The translations under genes and the position numbers were made by a program. Shown one piece after another: positions 58,729 through 64,000 of a stretch of 64,000 bases of DNA. The stretch's first letter is position 1; each line of letters begins with the position of its first letter. The stretch is from Aliidiomarina shirensis. GTDB lineage: Bacteria; Pseudomonadota; Gammaproteobacteria; Enterobacterales; Alteromonadaceae. The notes under the pieces were generated by a model. That model was not told the origin of the DNA, did no database searches, and saw nothing but the letters and a program-made list of their open reading frames with translations. Where the stretch lies: NCBI RefSeq assembly GCF_003987345.1, contig NZ_PIPP01000002.1, positions 1-64,000 of the forward strand, given 5' to 3'.

Positions 58729-59427
58729 ATGAGTGATTCACCAGCCGACGAGAGCAATCAAGGCAAGAAAGCCTTGGCACTAAAAGATCGCTTTCGTGGG
58801 TATTTTCCGGTTGTCATCGATGTAGAAACCGCTGGTTTTAACGCGAAAACCGATGCCCTTCTTGAAATAGCGGCGGTATTGGTAGATTTCGATGACAACG
58901 GCCAGCTTGTGCCGGTAGCCACACATCATGCTCACATCAAGCCTTTTGTAGGTGCCAACATTGAACAGGCTGCTATTGATTTTAACGGTATTGAACCATT
59001 CAGCGAATTACGTGGCGCGATTGATGAAGGCGAAGCCTTACGGGATATGTTCCGTGCTATTCGTAAAGCGCAAAAAGCGGCCGATTGTCAGCGCTGTGTG
59101 CTGGTGGGCCACAATGCCACTTTTGATCATAGTTTCTTGATGGCGGCGGCGGAACGCGCGAGTTTGAAGCGAAATCCTTTTCACCCTTTTGTTACTTTCG
59201 ATACCACCGCATTAGCAGCGCTTACGATCGGCCAAACGGTGTTAGTAAAGGCTTGCCGGGCCGCTGGCATCCCGTTCGATAGCAAAGAAGCACACAGCGC
59301 AGTGTACGATACTGAACGCACCGCAGAACTATTTTGCTGGATGGTGAATCGCTATCAAAACTTAGGGGGTTGGCCACTCACCCCCGCGCCCGAAACGCCA
59401 GAGCCAAGCACCACCCCAGATCAGTAA
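58729..59427 (+). CDS. rnt: Ribonuclease T
   Basis: RNase T is a DEDD exonuclease that trims the 3' ends of tRNA and other stable RNA. The 232-residue protein has [22 protein letters not shown] (first Asp-Glu), [11 protein letters not shown] (second Asp) and [14 protein letters not shown] (His-Asp), the full DEDDh set. AAAAGGA lies 6 bases before the ATG. It ends in a strong bidirectional terminator shared with the convergent peroxiredoxin gene. Confidence 0.96.
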   Translation: MSDSPADESNQGKKALALKDRFRGYFPVVIDVETAGFNAKTDALLEIAAVLVDFDDNGQLVPVATHHAHIKPFVGANIEQAAIDFNGIEPFSELRGAIDEGEALRDMFRAIRKAQKAADCQRCVLVGHNATFDHSFLMAAAERASLKRNPFHPFVTFDTTALAALTIGQTVLVKACRAAGIPFDSKEAHSAVYDTERTAELFCWMVNRYQNLGGWPLTPAPETPEPSTTPDQ

Positions 59428-59436
59428 GCAGCCAAC

Positions 59437-59472
59437 AAAAAAGGCGAAATCAGAAACGATTTCGCCTTTTTT
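59437..59472. terminator. Bidirectional terminator between rnt and the peroxiredoxin gene
   Basis: GGCGAAATC (59443-59451) and GATTTCGCC (59458-59466) pair around AGAAAC, flanked by six A and six T. Confidence 0.9.
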
Positions 59473-59501
59473 AATGCAGAATTTAACCTGCTAATATGTG
59501 C

Positions 59502-60107
59502 TTATAACTTACCGCTATTCTTCGATAAGTAATCAGCAACACCTTTCGCATCAGCTTTCATGCCTTCATCACCAGCATTCCAGCCCGCTGGGCATACTTC
59601 ACCGTGTTCTTGGTGGAAGTTCAACGCATCAACCATACGTAGCATTTCGTCTACGTTACGGCCCAATGGTAAATCGTTTACCACTTGATGACGCACTTGG
59701 CCTTCTTCATCAATTAAGAATGACGCACGGAATGCAACACCTGCTTCTGGGTGCTCAATATCGTAAGCTTTTACGATTTCATGTTTAACGTCAGCAACCA
59801 GTGGGTATTTAACTTCGCCGATACCGCCCTTCTCAACTGGCGTGCTGCGCCATGCGTGATGCGAGAATTGTGAATCGATAGACACACCAATCACTGCTAC
59901 GCCACGCTTTTCAAATTCAGCTAAACGCTTATCAAAAGCGATTAATTCAGATGGACAAACAAACGTAAAATCGAGCGGGTAAAAGAAAAGCACCGCTTTT
60001 TTACCTTTGATGTGGTCGCTCAGAGTGAAACCTTCAACAATTTCACCATTACCCAATACTGCTGCCGCAGTAAAATCAGGGGCCTGACGGCCAACTAATA
60101 CAGCCAT
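59502..60107 (-). CDS. Typical 2-Cys peroxiredoxin
   Basis: This enzyme reduces hydrogen peroxide and organic peroxides. The 201-residue protein has the peroxidatic Cys51 in PLDFTFVCPSE and the resolving Cys172 in EVCPAGW, with GVSIDS and the GGIGEVKYPL stretch, so it is a typical 2-Cys enzyme of the Prx1/AhpC group. No ahpF is beside it, so thioredoxin is a likely reductant. GGAGAG lies 5 bases before the ATG, and a palindrome (60137-60152) precedes it. Confidence 0.95.
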   Translation of the reverse strand: MAVLVGRQAPDFTAAAVLGNGEIVEGFTLSDHIKGKKAVLFFYPLDFTFVCPSELIAFDKRLAEFEKRGVAVIGVSIDSQFSHHAWRSTPVEKGGIGEVKYPLVADVKHEIVKAYDIEHPEAGVAFRASFLIDEEGQVRHQVVNDLPLGRNVDEMLRMVDALNFHQEHGEVCPAGWNAGDEGMKADAKGVADYLSKNSGKL

Positions 60108-60136
60108 TTTATCTCTCCGTTTTTTGGTTATATTTG

Positions 60137-60152
60137 GGTAGTGAACACTACC
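60137..60152. repeat. Palindrome upstream of the peroxiredoxin gene
   Basis: GGTAGTG (60137-60143) and CACTACC (60146-60152) form a perfect inverted repeat with a two-base centre, 30 bases before the start. It may be an operator or an mRNA hairpin. Confidence 0.45.
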
Positions 60153-60230
60153 TAAAGTTACGTGTTGGAATACGCTAGCAACGTATTAAAGATATTGGGG
60201 TTGCTCATGAAAAAAACAACCCCAAGAAAA

Positions 60231-60596
60231 TCACTCAGCGCCGTTTTCATCTACTTCTGGCGCGGCTTCCGCTACAAGCGGTTGCAATTCACCTTGTTGG
60301 AACATTTCCAGAATAATATCGCAACCACCAATTAACTCACCGTTAATCCATAGTTGTGGAAATGTTGGCCAATCCGCTATACGCGGAAGTTCAGCGCGAA
60401 TATCAGGATTCTGCAAAATATCAACATAAGCGAACGGCTTACCGCACGCCATCAACGCCTGAGATGCCTGCGCTGAAAAACCACAGCTTGGTAATTTTGG
60501 CGAACCTTTCATATATAACAAAACTGGATTCTCAGCGATTTGTTCGCGAATGCGTGCTTCTGTATCTTGGGTTTGCTCTGGCTGCATATCTTGCAT
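60231..60596 (-). CDS. grxD: Monothiol glutaredoxin (Grx4 type)
   Basis: GrxD carries 2Fe-2S clusters with glutathione and takes part in iron-sulfur delivery. The 121-residue protein has the CGFS site with Cys38 in LPSCGFSAQASQAL, WPTFPQLWINGELIGGCDI and an acidic tail. AAGGAG lies 5 bases before the ATG. It is divergent from sodB and upstream of the peroxiredoxin gene, part of an oxidative-stress group. Confidence 0.95.
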   Translation of the reverse strand: MQDMQPEQTQDTEARIREQIAENPVLLYMKGSPKLPSCGFSAQASQALMACGKPFAYVDILQNPDIRAELPRIADWPTFPQLWINGELIGGCDIILEMFQQGELQPLVAEAAPEVDENGAE

Positions 60597-60705
60597 AACA
60601 ACTCCTTAAAAAATAAAAGTAGGCCGATATCACAAAAGGCCGTGTAGCACTCTCATATCACTTTAAATTATTTCGCTTAAAGCGTATCGCCATGTGAAGG
60701 CGTGC

Positions 60706-60714
60706 ATTATAACA
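60706..60714 (-). promoter_or_regulatory. Probable extended -10 promoter of grxD
   Basis: On the minus strand TGTTATAAT gives a perfect TATAAT (60706-60711) with a TGn extension about 110 bases before the grxD start. No -35 was identified. Confidence 0.4.
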
Positions 60715-60842
60715 CAAGCAAGATAATGGGATGAACCATCTGAACACATTACGATTATTGTTTTACACCCTTGAAATCCAAATCAAGCGCCACCATGTAT
60801 ACTTTAACGTTATAGCAAAATAATGGCCTTTTTCGCTTGCCA

Positions 60843-60872
60843 TTGTCTGTTATGGGCAACAACCGCTATAAT
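60843..60872 (+). promoter_or_regulatory. Probable sodB promoter
   Basis: TTGTCT (60843-60848) and a perfect TATAAT (60867-60872) are 18 bases apart, giving a leader of about 90 bases. Confidence 0.6.
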
Positions 60873-60896
60873 GAAAAAAGAATTTAGGATTACCGG

Positions 60897-60953
60897 CAAC
60901 CATAAGCCACGGTTACCATTTTATAAGGTTATGGTTGTCAGCATTATGACAAC
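60897..60953 (+). promoter_or_regulatory. sodB mRNA leader with two mutually exclusive hairpins
   Basis: CAACCATAA (60897-60905) can pair with TTATGGTTG (60929-60937). GTTGTCA (60934-60940) can instead pair with TGACAAC (60947-60953). The two structures share 60934-60937, so they cannot form together. They end 4 bases before the sodB Shine-Dalgarno GGAGAAG (60958-60964). Regulation is inferred only. Confidence 0.5.
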
Positions 60954-60970
60954 GAATGGAGAAGCATAAT

Positions 60971-61552
60971 ATGTCTTTTGAATTACCAGCACTTCCTTAC
61001 GAAAAAAATGCACTTGAACCACACATTTCTGCTGAAACTTTAGAATATCACTATGGCAAACATCACCAAACATACGTTGATAAGCTAAATGGCCTTGTTG
61101 AAGGTTCTGAGTTTGCCGGTAAATCTTTAGAAGAAATCGTGAAAACTTCTAGCGGTGGCGTATTTAACAATGCAGCGCAAATTTGGAATCACACTTTCTA
61201 TTGGCATTGCTTAAGCCCAAATGGCGGCGGCGAACCAACTGGCGCATTGGCAGAAGCCATTAACAAAAAATGGGGTTCTTTCGAGAAGTTTAAAGAAGCC
61301 TTTACCACCAGCGCTGTGAACAATTTTGGTTCAAGCTGGACGTGGTTAGTGAAAACCAAAGATGGCGGTGTTGATATTGTGAACACCAGCAACGCAGAAA
61401 CGCCAGTTACTGATGAAAGCTATGTTCCAGTATTAACCGTAGATTTGTGGGAACACGCATACTACATTGATTACCGTAATGCTCGTCCGAAGTACATGGA
61501 AGCATTCTGGTCGTTAGTGAACTGGGAATTTGCTAGCAAAAACTTCGGTTAA
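60971..61552 (+). CDS. sodB: Superoxide dismutase [Fe]
   Basis: This enzyme removes superoxide. From the chosen ATG (MSFELPAL) it has 193 residues with metal ligands His27, His74, Asp158 and His162, and Gln70 in [10 protein letters not shown], the position and residue typical of iron rather than manganese enzymes. GGAGAAG lies 6 bases before this ATG; an in-frame ATG five codons earlier overlaps that site and is unlikely. It is monocistronic with its own terminator. Confidence 0.97.
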   Translation: MSFELPALPYEKNALEPHISAETLEYHYGKHHQTYVDKLNGLVEGSEFAGKSLEEIVKTSSGGVFNNAAQIWNHTFYWHCLSPNGGGEPTGALAEAINKKWGSFEKFKEAFTTSAVNNFGSSWTWLVKTKDGGVDIVNTSNAETPVTDESYVPVLTVDLWEHAYYIDYRNARPKYMEAFWSLVNWEFASKNFG

Positions 61553-61585
61553 TGCGGCATTAGAGATACCCAGACGTATCGAAAC

Positions 61586-61619
61586 AAAAAACGGCACCCA
61601 CGGGTGCCGTTTTTTTTTT
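61586..61619. terminator. Intrinsic terminator after sodB
   Basis: ACGGCACCC (61591-61599) and GGGTGCCGT (61602-61610) pair across a two-base gap, followed by nine T on the plus strand and preceded by an A-run. Confidence 0.9.
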
Positions 61620-61623
61620 CGTT

Positions 61624-61757
61624 CAGCAGCCTTGAGCGCGGAATAACAGCCTTGAGCGGGGAGTAACAGCCTTGAGCGGGGAGTAACAGCCTTGAGCGCG
61701 GAACAACAGCCTTGAGCGCGGAACAACAGCCTTGAGCTAATCAGCAGCCTTGAGCGT
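61624..61757. repeat. 20-bp tandem repeat, about six copies, at the 3' end of the C39-like peptidase gene
   Basis: Units of the form AACAGCCTTGAGCGCGGAAC follow each other with one to three differences, and the last two copies run into the 3' coding end and stop of the peptidase gene. Read on the minus strand each unit contains GCTCAAGGCTG, which also occurs in the gene's final codons, so the array looks like an expansion of the gene end. Confidence 0.85.
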
Positions 61758-62723
61758 GCTCACGGCCTTACCATAAACCGAGTGCTCCGGCGCTAAGCGC
61801 TCTGCAGTAGCGGCAGAAAGCTGTGCCTCCGCTACCTTGCCTTGCCGAAATAAGGCCCAAGCTAGGTTATAAAAGATAGCCGCCTCTTGGGGATCGAGTT
61901 CACTTGCGCGATAGTAATGTTCTTCGGCCAGCCCGTAGTTCTGCTGCTGATAAGCAATATTACCCATTCCGAACGCACTCGTTGCATCATTAGGCCAACG
62001 TTGTTCAGCCGCTTCATAGCCCGCTAAGGCCGTTTGCCAGCGTTGTTGCTGTTCCATTGTCGCAACTGCTGCAAAATAGCGCAGCGGCTCTGCTGTAGCC
62101 GGTGTAAGGCCGTTCGGTGGGACTACCATGGCCCAGTAATCGGCCAACTGCCAAGTACGCTCAAATGCGCGCAGCGACATCTCTTCACGTTTATTAGTAC
62201 CTGAACGTAAAATTATGGTTTCAGAATCTGGTTTGAACCCCACTACTACAGCGTAGTGCCATTGCGGCCAACGGGCTAATGCGAGATTCTGCAATACTAA
62301 TACTGGATTTCCAGAATACAACTCGCGCAGCAACGCTGAAAATTCGGTATCAAGCACATACGGAATTCGCTCAGCCCGGCGGCTTGCAGCTATCAATTCC
62401 GCTTGCAAGCTACCTTGGCGATCAGGAATATAAATTTGCTCGCGCAATGTATCCGGATGCGCCGAATCCACGCCACTCACCTTTAATACCGTAGCAAGCG
62501 CAGCCGGCCCACATTGATAATCTTCTTGCGGAAAAAATGGCGTATCACGCAACTCTACCGGTTGATATTCATGCAACGGGAGATCGGTATGTTGCATAGG
62601 CATGCTACTGCATGCTGTGAGAAAGAAAAACGAGAAAACCGCCACAACTACTATTCTCAGTAGCGGGCGGTTTTTATGAACGCAGTTGCTTCGTTTCTTG
62701 CTTTGATTCTGGCTAAAACGCAA
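61737..62723 (-). CDS. PA2778-family C39-like cysteine peptidase lipoprotein with TPRs
   Basis: This is a predicted outer-membrane lipoprotein of the PA2778 family. The 328-residue protein has a signal peptide ending in LTAC (Cys38), a papain-like C39 domain with Cys71 in YQCGPAALATVL and His156 in WHYAVVVGF, and a C-terminal region of about two to three TPR units (about 215-320). The substrate is unknown. It follows the PA2779-like gene by 15 bases. Its 3' end runs into a 20-bp tandem repeat. Confidence 0.82.
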   Translation of the reverse strand: MRFSQNQSKKRSNCVHKNRPLLRIVVVAVFSFFFLTACSSMPMQHTDLPLHEYQPVELRDTPFFPQEDYQCGPAALATVLKVSGVDSAHPDTLREQIYIPDRQGSLQAELIAASRRAERIPYVLDTEFSALLRELYSGNPVLVLQNLALARWPQWHYAVVVGFKPDSETIILRSGTNKREEMSLRAFERTWQLADYWAMVVPPNGLTPATAEPLRYFAAVATMEQQQRWQTALAGYEAAEQRWPNDATSAFGMGNIAYQQQNYGLAEEHYYRASELDPQEAAIFYNLAWALFRQGKVAEAQLSAATAERLAPEHSVYGKAVSTLKAAD

Positions 62724-62738
62724 TGAAAATACTACCTA

Positions 62739-63098
62739 TTAGCGAGCCACAAGCAACCATACAAGAACAATAACTAAAATAGCACCGAGGCTAATACTAA
62801 CGCCTGCGCCTGCTGGAAGCTCTTCAATACCAGCGGTCAATTCCAATACTTCAGCATCGGTCATTGCACTAACGCGCGCAATCGCTTCATCAGGATTAAC
62901 GCCATATTTTACCAGCTGCTCGCGAACATCATCGCGCTGCAGTTGTTCCGTTAACTGTGCTCGATCAAGCCCTGATTGCTTTTCGGCAACAACATCGTGA
63001 GTACTAACAATATCAGCATGCGCAACCGGCATCACAGCAGGGTTGAAAACAAAAGTACCGAGTAACAAAGAGGTACCAATCGCTAATTTCTTATTCAT
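62739..63098 (-). CDS. PA2779-family small membrane protein
   Basis: This resembles the PA2779 family of uncharacterised proteins. The 119-residue chain has a signal peptide or first helix (about 5-28), a helical middle with LDRAQLTEQLQRDDVREQLV and GVNPDEAIARVSAMTDAEV, and a C-terminal hydrophobic helix (GVSISLGAILVIVLVWLLV). It precedes the C39-like peptidase gene, and the two families are usually found as a pair, so it is a likely partner or substrate of that peptidase. Confidence 0.75.
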   Translation of the reverse strand: MNKKLAIGTSLLLGTFVFNPAVMPVAHADIVSTHDVVAEKQSGLDRAQLTEQLQRDDVREQLVKYGVNPDEAIARVSAMTDAEVLELTAGIEELPAGAGVSISLGAILVIVLVWLLVAR

Positions 63099-63163
63099 AT
63101 ATCGCTCTCCTTGGTTGTTGTTACTACCACTATAGTCTAGAAATCGATGGAATGATGTAAAGA

Positions 63164-64000
63164 TTAGTTATTCTTTTCACGATATTTTTCAAACCAATAG
63201 ATCACATACGCCGGCTTTGCCATGTGGTTACTCGGCCGAGTATGCAATGCATGGGATGCGCCGGGAACACGAACCATGGCTGTATCGATTCCGCGTAATT
63301 GTAACGCTTGATAATACTGCTCGGTTTCCGAAATCGGCGTACGATGATCCGATTCACCCGTAAATAATAGTGTTGGTGTTGAAACGTTACCAACGTATGA
63401 AATTGGCGAATGCTTCAAATAATGCTCCGGATTTTCCCACGGTAAATCAGGGAACCAATACTGGCTAAAGTAGTTATACATATCCGCATTCAAGGCAAAG
63501 CTATACCAATTGATTACCGGATTAACCGCGGCCGCTGCCCGGAAGCGATCGGTATGGCCTATCGACCAAGTAGTGAGCACACCCCCACCGCTACCGCCGG
63601 TAATAAAGAGTTCATCTTCGTTGATAAAGCCTTTCGCAATTACCGCATCTACACCGTCCATCAAATCGTTATAATCGTGGCTTGGATAGTTATGGTGAAT
63701 CAGGTTAGCAAAATCTTCCCCATAGCTAGTTGAACCACGTGGATTGGTATACAACACCACATAACCCTGCGCCGCCATCAACTGAAGCTCCATGGCAAAA
63801 TAGGGGCCATAGGCTGCGTGCGGGCCACCATGGATTTCAAGTATCAAAGGATACTGTTTATCCGCATCAAAACCTGGCGGATACATTATCCAGCCCTGAA
63901 TATCGCGCTCATCTACCGAAGAGGTATACCAAATCTCTTCCACTTTACCGATTTCGCGTTTTGCCACCAGATCACGGTTCAACTGTGTAATGGTGCTAGG
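63164..64000 (-). CDS. S9-family prolyl oligopeptidase-like peptidase, C-terminal part (truncated by the window edge)
   Basis: This is the catalytic C-terminal part of a serine peptidase of the S9 (prolyl oligopeptidase/AARE) family. The visible 278 codons contain the nucleophile Ser in GGSGGG, the Asp in FTGESDHRTP and the His in GASHALH, with LEIHGGPHAAYG forming the oxyanion-side motif. The open frame continues through 64000 without a start, so the N-terminal beta-propeller lies outside the window. A TTG at 63982 is internal, not a start. Confidence 0.9.
   Translation of the reverse strand, partial: PSTITQLNRDLVAKREIGKVEEIWYTSSVDERDIQGWIMYPPGFDADKQYPLILEIHGGPHAAYGPYFAMELQLMAAQGYVVLYTNPRGSTSYGEDFANLIHHNYPSHDYNDLMDGVDAVIAKGFINEDELFITGGSGGGVLTTWSIGHTDRFRAAAAVNPVINWYSFALNADMYNYFSQYWFPDLPWENPEHYLKHSPISYVGNVSTPTLLFTGESDHRTPISETEQYYQALQLRGIDTAMVRVPGASHALHTRPSNHMAKPAYVIYWFEKYREKNN

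Noticed and set aside
61514-61726. Minus-strand gene running through the repeats and the sodB terminator
   Set aside because: Its sequence is a translation of the 20-bp array and of the terminator hairpin, and it overlaps the sodB end.

Overview
The window is an ordinary chromosomal stretch of a marine-type gammaproteobacterium. The gene set (Rnf complex, OadGAB sodium pump, alaS-csrA-tRNA block, trpCF fusion, rnm-yciO-scpAB-rluB next to trp) suggests Alteromonadales, possibly Idiomarinaceae. That placement is inferred from gene content and order, not from a search. Coding density is high and most genes have clear Shine-Dalgarno sequences. No prophage, insertion sequence, CRISPR array or rRNA operon was found. 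The only mobile-element trace is the apparent 5' end of a group II intron at the left edge.

Layout. 1-118: probable group II intron end, inserted just past the rplS terminator. 122-3660 (minus): ffh, then the rpsP-rimM-trmD-rplS operon. 3850-6017 (plus): ypjD and a CorC/CNNM-type protein. 6105-8446 (minus): gshA and an SLT-like lipoprotein. 8471-11384 (plus): a large hybrid sensor kinase and a 57-residue membrane protein. 11443-14670 (minus): oadG-oadA-oadB. 14826-18573 (minus): alaS, csrA, tRNA-Ser and two tRNA-Arg. 18712-25498 (minus): a long run with the same polarity, rnm-yciO-scpA-scpB-rluB-aguA-SIMPL lipoprotein-recX. 25699-32882 (plus): the complete trp operon with a leader peptide and attenuator. 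32893-40371: AI-2E-type permease, yfcH, ybbA-ybbP, tesA, and a folK-like gene overlapping folM tail to tail. 40529-44267 (minus): three tRNA-Glu, one tRNA-Ala, can, gltX and three tRNA-Val, with a plus-strand MAPEG gene in between. 44378-49246: uvrB, a MATE exporter and an aminotransferase. 49247-50146: an AT-rich gap with DnaA-box-like sites, then two tRNA-Asn. 50312-57257: a PAP2 phosphatase, rnfABCDGE and nth. 57373-64000: an M20 amidohydrolase, rnt, peroxiredoxin, grxD, sodB, a PA2778/PA2779-like pair and a truncated S9 peptidase.

How the genes work together. Two membrane energy-coupling systems, OadGAB and Rnf, lie in the same window and fit a sodium-based marine physiology. Peroxiredoxin, monothiol glutaredoxin, Fe superoxide dismutase and glutathione synthesis (gshA) form an oxidative-stress theme. 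The trp operon carries its own attenuator, in which the last codons of the leader peptide appear to supply the antiterminator strand.

Most of the window is housekeeping. The points worth a second look are the group II intron next to a terminator, the sodB leader with mutually exclusive hairpins, the DnaA-box cluster away from any oriC context, the 129-bp folK/folM coding overlap, short tandem repeats at several gene boundaries (14, 15 and 20 bp), and the little-studied cysteine-peptidase/small membrane protein pair at the right end. I found no clearly new multi-gene system.
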